Shown here: positions 45,540 through 55,079 of the stretch, piece after piece | Position numbering within the stretch: position 1 is the stretch's first letter | How the letters are laid out: each line of letters opens with the position of its first letter | Source: Gammaproteobacteria bacterium | GTDB taxonomy: Bacteria; Pseudomonadota; Gammaproteobacteria; Steroidobacterales; Steroidobacteraceae | Direction of reading: 5' to 3' | Length of the DNA: 64,000 nucleotides | Assembly (NCBI GenBank): GCA_003164785.1 | Contig: PLUE01000050.1 | Span: 186,001-250,000, forward strand | Notes under the pieces: generated by a model | What the model saw: only the letters and a program-made list of their open reading frames with translations | What the model was told of the DNA's origin: nothing | The model's database searches: none | Position numbers and translations under genes: made by a program

Positions 45540-48008
45540 ATGAACCCCACGCTGCTGAGCGTCGCCGCGGCCCTCGCTTGGTGTGCGTCGTTCATGGGGG
45601 TGATTCTCGTGCTCGCGTATCGCCGCGCGAGTCTTGCTGCGGCGACCGCCATCCTCACCACGCTGTTGATCGCGTACTGCATCCTCGGCGCAGCGGCCGA
45701 TTGGTGGAAAATCGCCCTGGCGCCCGTTGGGTTGATGGTGCTCCTGAACGTCCGCCCACTGCGCATGGCGGTTCTCACCCGGCCGTTCCTCAAGAAGTAC
45801 CGCCGGCTGCTGCCGTCGATGTCGGCAACCGAGCGCGAAGCGCTGGATGCCGGCACGGTGTGGTGGGATGGCGAACTCTTCACGGGCGGCCCCGATTGGC
45901 GGAAGTTGATGTCCGCGAAAGCACCGAGCCTCACCGCGGAGGAGCAGTCGTTCCTCGATGGGCCGTGCGAGGTGCTGTGCACCATGCTGGACGATTGGGA
46001 CATCACTCACGTGCGTGGCGACATGCCGCCGGAAGTGTGGGCCTACATCAAGTCCAAGGGGTTCTTCGCCATGATTATTCCGAAACGCTACGGCGGTCTG
46101 GAGTTCTCCGCGTATGCCCATTCATGTGTGCTCATCAAGATCGCGTCGCGCTGCGCCACGGCCTCTTCCACCATCGCCGTGCCGAACTCGCTGGGGCCCG
46201 CGGAATTGCTGCTGCACTATGGGACGGAGGAGCAAAAGAACCATTATTTGCCGCGTCTCGCCCGCGGTGATGACGTGCCCTGCTTCGCCTTGACAGGTCC
46301 CCGCGCCGGTTCCGACGCCGCCTCGATTCCGGATACCGGTGTCATCTGCCAGGGCCTCTGGCAAGGTGCACAAGTGATCGGAATCAGGCTCAACTTTTCG
46401 AAACGCTACATCACGCTGGCGCCCATCGCCACGGTCATCGGACTGGCGTTTCGACTGTTCGATCCGGACAAGCTCATGGGCGAGCGGGTCGACCTCGGCA
46501 TCACCTGCGCGCTCATACCGCGAGATACGCCGGGTGTCGCGATCGGTCGTCGACATTTCCCGCTAAACGTGCCTTTTCAAAACGGGCCCATCCAGGGCCA
46601 TGACGTGTTCGTCCCCATGGATGCCATCATCGGCGGCTTTGCCACCGCAGGGCAGGGGTGGCGCATGCTCGTCGAACAACTGTCGGTGGGGCGGTGCATC
46701 TCGCTGCCCTCGAATACCGCCGGCGCCGCGAAAGCGGCGGTCTACGCGTCCGGCGCCTACGCCCGCATCCGGCGTCAGTTCAATCAACCCATCGGCCGTT
46801 TCGAAGGGATCGAGCAAGTGCTCGCACGGATGGCGGCGCGCACCTACATCATCGATGCCGCACGCTCCGTCACCGCCGGCGCCATCGACGGCGGCGAGAA
46901 GCCCTCCGTTCCCTCCGCCATGCTCAAGTATCACGCGACGGAACTGGGCCGCATGATCGCCAACGACGCCATGGACGTTCAGGGTGGCAAGGGCATTTGC
47001 CTCGGCCCAAAGAATTATCTGGCGCGCAACTACCAGATCGTTCCGGTCGCGATCACGGTCGAGGGCGCGAACATCCTGACGCGCAGCCTCATCATCTTCG
47101 GGCAGGGCGCGGTGCGCTGCCATCCATGGGTGCTGAAGGAAATGAACGCGGCCCGCAATCCGAACCGGGACGAGGGAGCAACCGAGTTCGATCGTGCTTT
47201 GATGGGGCACATGGGATTTGCACTCTCGAACGCCGCTCGCTCCTTGATCTTGGGGCTCACACTGGCGCGGTTCACCAAGGTCCCGGCTTCGGGCCCCACC
47301 GCCCGCTACTTCCAACACGTCAATCGCTATAGTGCGTCGTTCGCCTTTGCGGCCGACATCGCCATGTTGGCGCTCGGCGGATACCTCAAGAAGAAGGAAA
47401 ACCTATCTGCGCGACTCGGAGACGTCCTGTCGTCCATGTACCTCGCGTCAATGGTGCTCAAGCATCATGACAATCAGGGCGGACAGGCGGCTGACCTGCC
47501 GTTGGTGGAGTGGGCGTGCCGCAGCCTCCTGTATCAGGCGCAGGAGCAGCTCCATCTGTTCCTGCGCAACTTCCCCAACCGATTCCTCGCGGCCTTCATG
47601 CGCATCGTGATCTTTCCGCGCGGGCTTACCTATTTCCCGCCCAGCGACGCTCTGGGCCGGGACATCGTCGACCTCATCACCAACCCCACGGAGGCGCGCG
47701 AGCGCTTGAGCGGTCATGCGTACAAGACGCTCGAACGGACGAACGCGCTGGGACTGCTGCAGGAAGCGCTCACCTTGTCCGAAGGGGCGGAGTCGCTGGA
47801 AAGACGCATTCGCGTCGAGGGAGTGAAGACCGGGCGGGTGACCGCGCTGGATTTGCCGGGGCGTGTCGAGCAAGCGCTCCTGGTCGGCATCATCAGCGAA
47901 GCCGAGGCCACGAGACTGCGGGACTACGATGCAAAGGTGATGGAATTGATCAGTGTGGATGACTTCGCGGCCAACGAACTGGCGATGACCCCGCCGGTGG
48001 CTTCATGA
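45540..48008 (+). CDS. fadE: acyl-CoA dehydrogenase FadE
   Basis: This 822-residue protein catalyses the first step of fatty-acid beta-oxidation. Like E. coli FadE it has an N-terminal hydrophobic region (ILVLAYRRASLAAATAILTTLLIAYCIL and a second stretch) before the acyl-CoA dehydrogenase domains. Recognisable blocks are IPKRYGGLEFSAYAHS, FALTGPRAGSDAASIPD, LSVGRCISLPS, RRQFNQPIGRFEGIEQ and VQGGKGICLGPKNYLARNYQ. A FadE-specific C-terminal domain follows (~600-822). Its stop overlaps the dinB ATG by 4 bases, an unusual pairing of lipid metabolism with an error-prone polymerase. Confidence 0.95.
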   Translation: MNPTLLSVAAALAWCASFMGVILVLAYRRASLAAATAILTTLLIAYCILGAAADWWKIALAPVGLMVLLNVRPLRMAVLTRPFLKKYRRLLPSMSATEREALDAGTVWWDGELFTGGPDWRKLMSAKAPSLTAEEQSFLDGPCEVLCTMLDDWDITHVRGDMPPEVWAYIKSKGFFAMIIPKRYGGLEFSAYAHSCVLIKIASRCATASSTIAVPNSLGPAELLLHYGTEEQKNHYLPRLARGDDVPCFALTGPRAGSDAASIPDTGVICQGLWQGAQVIGIRLNFSKRYITLAPIATVIGLAFRLFDPDKLMGERVDLGITCALIPRDTPGVAIGRRHFPLNVPFQNGPIQGHDVFVPMDAIIGGFATAGQGWRMLVEQLSVGRCISLPSNTAGAAKAAVYASGAYARIRRQFNQPIGRFEGIEQVLARMAARTYIIDAARSVTAGAIDGGEKPSVPSAMLKYHATELGRMIANDAMDVQGGKGICLGPKNYLARNYQIVPVAITVEGANILTRSLIIFGQGAVRCHPWVLKEMNAARNPNRDEGATEFDRALMGHMGFALSNAARSLILGLTLARFTKVPASGPTARYFQHVNRYSASFAFAADIAMLALGGYLKKKENLSARLGDVLSSMYLASMVLKHHDNQGGQAADLPLVEWACRSLLYQAQEQLHLFLRNFPNRFLAAFMRIVIFPRGLTYFPPSDALGRDIVDLITNPTEARERLSGHAYKTLERTNALGLLQEALTLSEGAESLERRIRVEGVKTGRVTALDLPGRVEQALLVGIISEAEATRLRDYDAKVMELISVDDFAANELAMTPPVAS

Positions 48009-49204
48009 GCGCCCGTGTCCGCACGATATTACACGTCGATATGGACGCATTTTATGCGTCGGTCGAAGAGCACGACAGGCCGGAACTGAAGGGCAAGCCG
48101 CTGATCGTTGGCGGAACCACCGGCCGCGGCGTCGTTGCGGCCGCAAGCTACGCGGTGCGCCGCTTCGGTGTCCACTCCGCCATGCCGATGCGCGAAGCCC
48201 TGCGTCTGTGCCCTCAGGCCATCTGCGTTCAACCGCGCATGTGGCGATACAAGCAGGTATCCGACCAGGTGTTCGAGATATTTCACGAGTTCACGCCGTT
48301 GGTCGAAGGATTGTCTCTGGACGAAGCCTTTCTGGATGTCACCGCGAGCCGGCAGCTGCTGGGTGACGGCGAGGTGATCGCAACGGAGATTCGCCGACGT
48401 ATCGCCAAGCGCACCGAATTGACCGCATCGGTCGGTATTGCGCCAAACAAATTGCTCGCGAAGATTGCTTCGGATCTCAACAAGCCCGATGGCATGTGCC
48501 GCATCGGGTCCGACAACATCCGCGAGGTGCTCGATGGTTTGCCGGTTCAGAAGCTGTTCGGCGTCGGTCAGAAGTCCCTGCCTGCGGTGCAGGCCGCAGG
48601 GATTCGCACGTTTGGCGACTTGCGTCGGGCCGACGAGCAGACGCTCTGGCGGGCGTTTGGCAGGCACGGCATTGCCATGCGCGACCGCGCGGCCGGCATC
48701 GATGATCGACCGGTGGAACCCCAGCGGGAAGAAAAATCCATCAGCGCCGAAGAGACCTACTCGGTCGACATTCGCGATCCCGCCGAGTTGAAAAGCCAGC
48801 TGGTGCATCTTGCGGACCGGGCGACGTCCCGCCTGCGCGCGCAGGAGCTGATTGCGGGCAAGGTGATCGTGAAGATTCGCCGCGCCGATTTCGCCACCTA
48901 CACCCGGCAACGTAGCGTGGAACCCCCGACGCAGGACACGGCAGTGGTATCGCGCATGGCGCAGATCCTGTTCAGTGAGTGGCGCGCAGACCAACCGTTG
49001 GCCGCTGTTCGGCTTTTGGGCGTCGGGGTGGCTCAACTGCAGGAACTGCGGCAGATCGATCTATTCTCCGCAGGATCGCCGCCGAAGGGCGCGCTGCTCG
49101 ACGCCACCGTCGACAGCATTCGTGACCGATTCGGCTCCACCCTGGTCACCCGCGCCAGCCTGCTGCCGCGGAGTACCGGCGGCACCGAGCCGCGCGGCGA
49201 CTGA
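48005..49204 (+). CDS. dinB: DNA polymerase IV
   Basis: This is a 399-residue Y-family translesion polymerase. Catalytic acids are in ILHVDMDAFYASVEE and LSLDEAFLDVT. ASYAVRRFGVHSAMPMREAL, SVGIAPNKLLAKIASDLNKPDG and the helix-hairpin-helix KLFGVGQKSLPAVQAAGIRTFGDL are present, and a little-finger domain occupies the C-terminus. I see no LexA box directly upstream, because the start lies within the end of fadE. Confidence 0.96.
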   Translation: MSARVRTILHVDMDAFYASVEEHDRPELKGKPLIVGGTTGRGVVAAASYAVRRFGVHSAMPMREALRLCPQAICVQPRMWRYKQVSDQVFEIFHEFTPLVEGLSLDEAFLDVTASRQLLGDGEVIATEIRRRIAKRTELTASVGIAPNKLLAKIASDLNKPDGMCRIGSDNIREVLDGLPVQKLFGVGQKSLPAVQAAGIRTFGDLRRADEQTLWRAFGRHGIAMRDRAAGIDDRPVEPQREEKSISAEETYSVDIRDPAELKSQLVHLADRATSRLRAQELIAGKVIVKIRRADFATYTRQRSVEPPTQDTAVVSRMAQILFSEWRADQPLAAVRLLGVGVAQLQELRQIDLFSAGSPPKGALLDATVDSIRDRFGSTLVTRASLLPRSTGGTEPRGD

Positions 49205-49225
49205 GCTTGCTATCATAGAGACAGC

Positions 49226-50839
49226 ATGTACACCAGCTTCTTCGGTCTCAGCGAAAAGCCCTTCGCGATCACACCGGATCCCCGCTACCTCTATTTGAGC
49301 GAGCGGCACGCCGAAGCATTGGCACACCTGCTTTACGGCATCAACGAGTCCGGCGGTTTCATCCAATTGACAGGCGAGGTGGGAACGGGCAAGACGACCG
49401 TCGTACGGACGCTATTGTCACGCGTGCCGCACCATGCCGATGTCGCCGTGATATTGAATCCACGCGTCACACCCGTGGAGTTTCTCCTGACCATTTGCGA
49501 GGAACTCGGTCTGCCGATCGAGGAAGCGGATCGCGACAGTGTGAAACAGATGATCGACGCGCTCAATCGGAGGCTGCTGTCCGCCCACGCCGAAGGACGC
49601 CGGATCATCGTCATCGTCGACGAGGCGCAAAATCTATCGGCGGAAACGCTGGAACAGGTACGCTTGCTCACGAACCTCGAGACGCCCACCCAGAAACTCC
49701 TGCAAATCATCCTCATTGGTCAACCCGAGCTCCGGGAATTGCTGGATCGCAATGAGCTGAGACAATTGGCGCAACGCATCACCGGCCGCTACCACCTTCA
49801 ACCCCTGTCGCGCGACGAGACACAGGGGTATGTACGGCACCGGTTGCGTGTCGCGGGAGCCAGCGGCGAGATATTCACCCCCGGTGCCCTGCGTGAAGTA
49901 CACCGCCTGGCTGCCGGCGTGCCGCGCGTCATCAACGTCAGCTGCGACCGCGCGCTGCTGGGCGCTTATACCCAGGAGACGCGCAAGGTCACGGCCGCGC
50001 TGGTGCGGCAGGCGGCCGGCGAAGTCTATGGCCGCCGCTTCATGCCGCAATGGATTGGATGGGCGGCCAGCGCGCTGCTCTTGATCGGCATTGCCGCCAC
50101 CGGCGTCGTCGCCTGGCGTATCTGGCAGCAACAGGCCGCACCGGCGCCCGCCGCAGCGCCGGTAGCGGCCGCCATCCGCCCGGTCGCACCCGCCCGTCCC
50201 GCGTCCCCGCCGGCTGCCTCGATCAACGCGCTGCTGGCCGCCAACAGCGCGAGCACCACCGACGCCGCGGCATTCCGCCGCCTGCTGGCATTGTGGGGCA
50301 CCGCCATGATCGATGACCGCGATCCCTGCGGTCAGGCGCAGAAGGCCGGACTTGCCTGTCTCGACCAGCGAGGTTCGTGGGCCCAAGTCAGGGCCCTCAA
50401 CCGACCCGCCATTCTTACCTTGACCGACGATCAGGGCCAACGGCATCGCGTCGTGCTTTCCGGGCTGGATGACCGATTCGCGACGCTCGATTTGGGCGAA
50501 CACGATGAACAGGTGGCCCTCGACGATGTGTCACGCGATTGGTTCGGAGATTTTACGGTCGTCTGGAAACCCAAGACGCCGCGTGCGCGCCTGCTCTCGC
50601 TCGGCATGCACGGCGATGAAGTGAGGTGGTTGCGGCGGAGCCTGAACGCATTACATGGGGCGTCCTCGGATCCCGAGCACGCCGATGTGTACGATCAAGA
50701 GCTGGCAATCGCCGTGCAGAACTTTCAGCGCGAGCATCGACTCAACGTCGACGGCGTGGCTGGGCTCCAGACTCAGGTCGTGCTGGACACGGCATTGGCA
50801 GAGCCGGGTTCTCCGTTGTTACAGCAGCCGCACGGCTAA
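49226..50839 (+). CDS. gspA: GspA/ExeA-like AAA ATPase with peptidoglycan-binding domain
   Basis: The 537-residue protein begins MYTSFFGLSEKPFAITPDPRYLYLS, characteristic of ExeA-type ATPases. Walker A is TGEVGTGKTTVVR and Walker B IIVIVDEAQNLS. A membrane segment follows near residue 280 (WAASALLLIGIAATGVVAW), then an Ala/Pro linker and a C-terminal peptidoglycan-binding domain (LRRSLNALHG... YDQELAIAVQNFQREHRLNVDGVAG). With GspB it helps insert the type II secretion secretin through peptidoglycan. No other gsp genes are in the window. A possible promoter (TATCAT) lies in the 21-base gap after dinB. Confidence 0.92.
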   Translation: MYTSFFGLSEKPFAITPDPRYLYLSERHAEALAHLLYGINESGGFIQLTGEVGTGKTTVVRTLLSRVPHHADVAVILNPRVTPVEFLLTICEELGLPIEEADRDSVKQMIDALNRRLLSAHAEGRRIIVIVDEAQNLSAETLEQVRLLTNLETPTQKLLQIILIGQPELRELLDRNELRQLAQRITGRYHLQPLSRDETQGYVRHRLRVAGASGEIFTPGALREVHRLAAGVPRVINVSCDRALLGAYTQETRKVTAALVRQAAGEVYGRRFMPQWIGWAASALLLIGIAATGVVAWRIWQQQAAPAPAAAPVAAAIRPVAPARPASPPAASINALLAANSASTTDAAAFRRLLALWGTAMIDDRDPCGQAQKAGLACLDQRGSWAQVRALNRPAILTLTDDQGQRHRVVLSGLDDRFATLDLGEHDEQVALDDVSRDWFGDFTVVWKPKTPRARLLSLGMHGDEVRWLRRSLNALHGASSDPEHADVYDQELAIAVQNFQREHRLNVDGVAGLQTQVVLDTALAEPGSPLLQQPHG

Positions 50840-50847
50840 GGCACGGT

Positions 50848-51597
50848 ATGTCGTTCATTTTAGACGCCCTCAAGAAATCGGAGCACGAACGCCAACGCCA
50901 AACCATTCCCGGTTTGGTCGAGTCCGTCGTGGCGCGGCCGAAGCCGCGATTGCCGACGTGGGCGGTGGTGCTGTGCGCCCTGTTGGGTATCAACCTGATC
51001 GTGTTGATGGTCGTGCTGATGCGCGGTGAAGGGGCCCCGCCCCGGGTCCAGCGCACCGCAATCCAGCCGCGCGACGCCAGGATCGGCGTCGCCCCGCCTT
51101 CCGACATGGCGGCTCCCGACACCGACGCAGACTCGGAGCCGGCGAAGGCGGCCCGGAGGGAAGATGCGGGCGCGCCCGGCGACAAGCACTTCAGCCCCCT
51201 CGACAACTCGCCGGTCTACGCGCCCGAAATCCCGGTCGCAAGCGCTGCCGCCACTGCGCCCCCTGCGACGCAGCAGCAAGCAACCACCGGCAGCTCCGGC
51301 GAGCACTCCATCCGGCGTCGCGATCCGTTGCTGAACGATGACGACTACAAGGCTGTGGACGAAGAAGCCCTGCCATCCATCAACGAACTGAATTTGACGG
51401 GTGCCCAGTCGCTGCCCGAGTTGCACCTGGATGTGCATGTGTACGCCACGCGCTCGGCCGAGCGCTTCGTGTTCATCAACATGCGTAAATATCACGAGGG
51501 AGCGACGATGCAGGAAGGACCCACAATCGAACGGATCCGGCGAGACGGGGTCATCCTGAACTACAAGGGACTGCGCTTTCTGCTGCCGCGCCAATGA
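50848..51597 (+). CDS. gspB: GspB-like type II secretion assembly protein
   Basis: The 249-residue protein begins MSFILDALKKSEHERQRQ, diagnostic of GspB. It has one membrane segment (WAVVLCALLGINLIVLMVVLM), a Pro/Ala-rich periplasmic linker, and the C-terminal T2SSB domain (LPELHLDVHVYATRSAERFVFINMRKYHEG... GVILNYKGLRFLL). It starts 8 bases after gspA and should form a complex with GspA. Confidence 0.93.
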   Translation: MSFILDALKKSEHERQRQTIPGLVESVVARPKPRLPTWAVVLCALLGINLIVLMVVLMRGEGAPPRVQRTAIQPRDARIGVAPPSDMAAPDTDADSEPAKAARREDAGAPGDKHFSPLDNSPVYAPEIPVASAAATAPPATQQQATTGSSGEHSIRRRDPLLNDDDYKAVDEEALPSINELNLTGAQSLPELHLDVHVYATRSAERFVFINMRKYHEGATMQEGPTIERIRRDGVILNYKGLRFLLPRQ

Positions 51598-51612
51598 TTG
51601 ATAACGCAGCCC

Positions 51613-52110
51613 TCAACGAGCGGTGCGGGCCAAGCGTTCGAGCGCGTCGCCGGTGATCCTGTAATTCACCCAGGATGCGTTTGCCTCGGCCCCCAATGAC
51701 TCGTAAAAATCACGCGCCGGGCGATTCCAATCGAGGACGGCCCATTCGAACCGGCCGCACCCGCGCTCGACCGCGACTCGCGCCAAATGCGCCAGCAATG
51801 CCTTGCCGATGGCGCGACCACGAAATGCTGGCCGGACGAACAGATCCTCCAAATACAGCCCGTGGCGGCCCAAAAAGGTCGAGAAGTTGTGGAAATACAG
51901 GGCGAACCCGGCCGGCTCGCCGTCGATCCGAGCGATGACCGACTCGGCGCTCGGGCGGGGCCCGAACAGCGCTTGGCGCAGCGATGCGTCGGTTGCCACT
52001 GCCTGATCCTCGAGCTTTTCATACAGGGCAAGCTCCTTGATAAGGGCCAGAATGAGCGGGATATCCGCTTCCAGCGCGGGAGTAATGGTCAAGGCGGTGG
52101 CGTGTGTCAC
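51613..52110 (-). CDS. GNAT-family N-acetyltransferase
   Basis: This is a 165-residue single-domain acetyltransferase. The acetyl-CoA binding stretch is LYLEDLFVRPAFRGRAIGKALLAHLARVAVERGC (split R-x-x-G-x-A/G motif), followed by WAVLDWNRPARDFYESLGA. It resembles the diamine/thialysine (SSAT-like) acetyltransferases, but substrate cannot be assigned. It converges on gspB with a 15-base gap. Confidence 0.9.
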   Translation of the reverse strand: MTHATALTITPALEADIPLILALIKELALYEKLEDQAVATDASLRQALFGPRPSAESVIARIDGEPAGFALYFHNFSTFLGRHGLYLEDLFVRPAFRGRAIGKALLAHLARVAVERGCGRFEWAVLDWNRPARDFYESLGAEANASWVNYRITGDALERLARTAR

Positions 52111-52199
52111 GGAGCGTCATTACCATGCGATTCGAGGCGTGGAAGCTTACACGTGGCGCGGTTACGGCGCCTCAATCTCGATCATGCGATGATGGAGCC

Positions 52200-52808
52200 A
52201 TGCGAAAGATATTTACGCTGACGATGAGCGGCCTGGTGACGGTTTTACCCCTGGCTTTGACCGTGTACGTCATCTGGTGGCTGGTGAACACCGTGGAGGG
52301 CTGGCTGCGCCACGCATTGATTGCGCTGAACATCATCCGGCCTGAACATTACTGGCCTGGGCTCGGGCTCATCACGGGGTTTTTTCTGCTGCTTGCCGTG
52401 GGCAGTTTGGTCAATGCCTATGCCGGCAAGATACTGCTCAAGTACTGGGATGATTTTCTGGGCCGGATCCCGTTGGTCAAAACCCTGTACGGCGGATTTC
52501 GGGATGTCGTGAGCTTGCTGCCGTCCGGCAGTGGCGAGAAGCGCGATCTGCAGCGGGTTGTCCTGGCTCGTTTCGCCGACGTGCACGCAATCGGTTTCGT
52601 GACGCGGGAAGATGTCCCCGCGGCGCTGGAAGTTCATGGCGGCCAGGATTGGGTAACTGTTTATTTTCCAATGAGTTATGCGTTCGGCGGCTACACCCTG
52701 TACCTGCCGCGAGACCGCATTCAGCCGCTCGACATCTCGGTCGAGGACGCGATGCGCCTGGCCATCACCGCGGGCCTCACCGCGGGCAGCCGCACCAGAA
52801 CCATCTGA
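52200..52808 (+). CDS. DUF502 membrane protein
   Basis: The 202-residue protein has two membrane segments (FTLTMSGLVTVLPLALTVYVIWWLV and GLGLITGFFLLLAVGSLVNAY) and the DUF502 core (RIPLVKTLYGGFRDVVSLL, IGFVTREDV, TVYFPMSYAFGGYTLYLPRDRIQPLDISVEDAMRLAITAGL). The function is not established. ATG 52200 has GGAG close upstream. A hypothetical exported protein follows after 25 bases. Confidence 0.9.
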   Translation: MRKIFTLTMSGLVTVLPLALTVYVIWWLVNTVEGWLRHALIALNIIRPEHYWPGLGLITGFFLLLAVGSLVNAYAGKILLKYWDDFLGRIPLVKTLYGGFRDVVSLLPSGSGEKRDLQRVVLARFADVHAIGFVTREDVPAALEVHGGQDWVTVYFPMSYAFGGYTLYLPRDRIQPLDISVEDAMRLAITAGLTAGSRTRTI

Positions 52809-52833
52809 CCGACAACGGCAGGATGTGCTGATC

Positions 52834-53820
52834 ATGGTCAAGCGATGCATCCTGGTGCTTGCGCTGGCATTGCCACATGCCGAATGCGCATTGTCCGCCG
52901 CAGCGAAGAACGACACGGAGCCCTATCCGGCGTGGCGGGCCACCGCTGCACGAATACTGGCGACGCGGCACGACGCCAATTCGCTGGCCACCGCAGCGGC
53001 ACTGACCTTCCTGGGCCCTCCCTCACGCTCGAGAACAGAGACGGCCAAGGCCGCCGGCGCCGCCCTCGAACTGGCTGAGAAGGCAAGCGAACTCGCGCCC
53101 GACAATTCCGCCATCAGTTGGCTGCGACTGCAGATGTGCACCAACGCCCCCGGGTGCGATATTCGTGCCGCAGCGACCGTCATGCGTTGGGTGGCCGCTG
53201 ACAACAGCGTTGCCTGGATGCCGACCTTGGCGACTGCACTCAAGGACAAAGACACCACCGAGGTCGATCGGGTCCTGGACGACATGGCCCAGGGCGAGCA
53301 TTTCGATCTATATGGCAACCGGGCTGTAGTGCTGATGTTCGACGCGCTCAAACGCGCGCGGCGCGAGTTGCCCGGAGGCTACCTCGATTCGGATTGGGCC
53401 CGTCTGACGGAAGCGACGGGAATCGCCAATGCGGCCGTGGTGCCGCCGTTCTCGCCGCTCATCAACGCATGTCGCGAGGCAGCCATGAACACGGACCGCC
53501 GTGATTCCTGCCTGACATTGTCGAAGACCATGCAGCGCGCGGATGCCGTCATGGCTCAGTTGGTCGGATTCGCGATCGAAAAACGTCTATCGCCCATGGA
53601 CGCCAAGGAGATGCACACCATCGCGGAGCGCAGGCACTTGCTGGAATGGCGGGTGGCAGCGACGAATCAAGCCGACGCGCAACCGCGGCCTAAGCTGAAG
53701 AACGCCGACGCCCGCTGGCAAATCGGAAAAATGCGCATCATGCCGCGCGAAGAGGACGTGGCGATTGCCATACTCCGCAAACACCACATGGCGCTCGACC
53801 CGCCGGAGGATCACCGATGA
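52834..53820 (+). CDS. exported protein of unknown function
   Basis: The 328-residue protein has an N-terminal signal (MVKRCILVLALALPHAECALSAA, with a Cys before the cleavage region) and is otherwise helical and Ala-rich, with a tetratricopeptide-like feel (AALELAEKASELAPDNSAISWLRLQM). Cys residues in MCTNAPGCDIRA and DRRDSCLTL may form disulfides. I do not recognise a family. Its stop overlaps the start of the glutathione transferase gene as ATGA. Confidence 0.7.
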   Translation: MVKRCILVLALALPHAECALSAAAKNDTEPYPAWRATAARILATRHDANSLATAAALTFLGPPSRSRTETAKAAGAALELAEKASELAPDNSAISWLRLQMCTNAPGCDIRAAATVMRWVAADNSVAWMPTLATALKDKDTTEVDRVLDDMAQGEHFDLYGNRAVVLMFDALKRARRELPGGYLDSDWARLTEATGIANAAVVPPFSPLINACREAAMNTDRRDSCLTLSKTMQRADAVMAQLVGFAIEKRLSPMDAKEMHTIAERRHLLEWRVAATNQADAQPRPKLKNADARWQIGKMRIMPREEDVAIAILRKHHMALDPPEDHR

Positions 53821-54506
53821 TCGATTTGTACTACTGGCCCACGCCGAATGGCCATAAGGTCGCCATGTTCCTCGAGGAAACCGCCATGCCGTACCGGATC
53901 GTGCCGGTGAACATCGGCAACGGCGAGCAGTTCAAACCAGACTTCCTCGCGATCTCGCCGAACAATCGCATGCCAGCCATCGTCGATCACCTTCCATTGG
54001 AGGGTGGCGCGCCGATCTCGGTATTCGAGTCGGGCGCCATCCTGTTGTACCTCGCCGAGAAGAGCGAGCAGTTCCTCCCATTGGACATTCGCGGCAGGAC
54101 AGAAGTGACCGAATGGCTTTTCTGGCAGGTCGCGGGCCTGGGGCCGATGGCCGGCCAGAATCATCACTTCTCACGCTACGCTTCGGAGAAGGTGCCCTAC
54201 GCCATCGAGCGCTACGTGAAGGAAACGAATCGCTTGTACGGCGTGCTGAACAAGCGTCTCGTGGGCCGCGAATTCATTGCCGGCGCCTATTCGATCGCCG
54301 ACATGGCTACCTATCCATGGGTGGTGCCGCATGAGATGCAGGGCCAAAGCCTGGACGACTTTCCGCACGTGCGGCGTTGGTTCGACGCGATCAGGGCTCG
54401 CCCGGCAACCGTCCGCGCCTATGAATTAGCCCCGACGTTCGCTAAGAGCGATCACCCGCCCAGCAATATCGTTGATGCTCATCGACCATTCCCACGGCCT
54501 GCATGA
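53817..54506 (+). CDS. glutathione S-transferase, YfcG/YghU-like
   Basis: The 229-residue protein has the N-terminal thioredoxin-like domain with YYWPTPNGHKVAMFLEE (Thr and Asn of the Nu-class active site), the glutathione site NNRMPAIVD... VFESGAILLYLAEK, and a helical C-terminal domain (WLFWQVAGLGPMAGQNHHF, IADMATYPWV). Such enzymes often act as disulfide-bond reductases using glutathione. Its last 65 bases overlap the 3' end of the convergent tag gene. Confidence 0.93.
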   Translation: MIDLYYWPTPNGHKVAMFLEETAMPYRIVPVNIGNGEQFKPDFLAISPNNRMPAIVDHLPLEGGAPISVFESGAILLYLAEKSEQFLPLDIRGRTEVTEWLFWQVAGLGPMAGQNHHFSRYASEKVPYAIERYVKETNRLYGVLNKRLVGREFIAGAYSIADMATYPWVVPHEMQGQSLDDFPHVRRWFDAIRARPATVRAYELAPTFAKSDHPPSNIVDAHRPFPRPA

Positions 54507-55053
54507 AGGCGTAACAGATCGTCGTGCCGACGAAGCGGAAGCCGTTTTGCTTCAGGTCTTTGCTCATGGTGTCGCTTTGGGAAGTCGATGCCGGGATACC
54601 ACCAAGATACAGTGGCCGCCGCCGCACCACTTTTCCGTCGGTGAACTGCCAGATGTATTTGTCGAAGCCTCCCGGCCGTTCGCAAATCTTCAAGTACGCC
54701 TGAGCGTTGCTGATGAAGGCGTCCACCTTGAGCCGGTTCCGCACGATGCCGGCATCGAGCAGCAGCCGTTTGCGCTTGGCGTCACCGTAGCGTGCCATTT
54801 TCTCGGCGTCGAAATCATCGAAGGCTCGCCGGTAGGTCTCGCGCTTGCGCAGGATGGTGAGCCAGCTCAGACCCGCCTGGGCCCCCTCGAGACATAGCAT
54901 CTCGAACAGGCGGCGATCGGAGTGCACGGCGACGCCCCATTCTTCGTCGTGATAGGCAACGTACAGCGGGTCGACCGAGCACCAGGCGCAACGCCGTTTG
55001 CCATCCTCATGGCGTTGCCCGCCCAACGTCCGCCGATCGATCTCGCCAGCCAT
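54442..55053 (-). CDS. tag: DNA-3-methyladenine glycosylase I
   Basis: Tag excises 3-methyladenine from DNA. The 203-residue protein shows RRCAWCSVDPLYVAYHDEEWGVAVHSD, FEMLCLEGAQAGLSWLTILRKRETYRRAF, FRFVGTTICYAFMQAVGMVDEH and the terminal QRYC. The zinc ligands (Cys near the N-terminus, His and Cys in DEHQRYC) are present. The first ~18 residues exceed the E. coli protein, so a start nearer RRCAWC is possible. The 65-base tail overlap with the GST gene means either part of one C-terminus is dispensable or the two constrain each other. Confidence 0.95.
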   Translation of the reverse strand: MAGEIDRRTLGGQRHEDGKRRCAWCSVDPLYVAYHDEEWGVAVHSDRRLFEMLCLEGAQAGLSWLTILRKRETYRRAFDDFDAEKMARYGDAKRKRLLLDAGIVRNRLKVDAFISNAQAYLKICERPGGFDKYIWQFTDGKVVRRRPLYLGGIPASTSQSDTMSKDLKQNGFRFVGTTICYAFMQAVGMVDEHQRYCWAGDRS

Positions 55054-55079
55054 CAGGGCCCCGGTGATTACCCGACGGC

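Noticed and set aside
45540..45578. possible link between mdh and fadE as an unusual fusion or frameshift
   Set aside because: Both genes have intact starts and stops; they are simply 13 bases apart.
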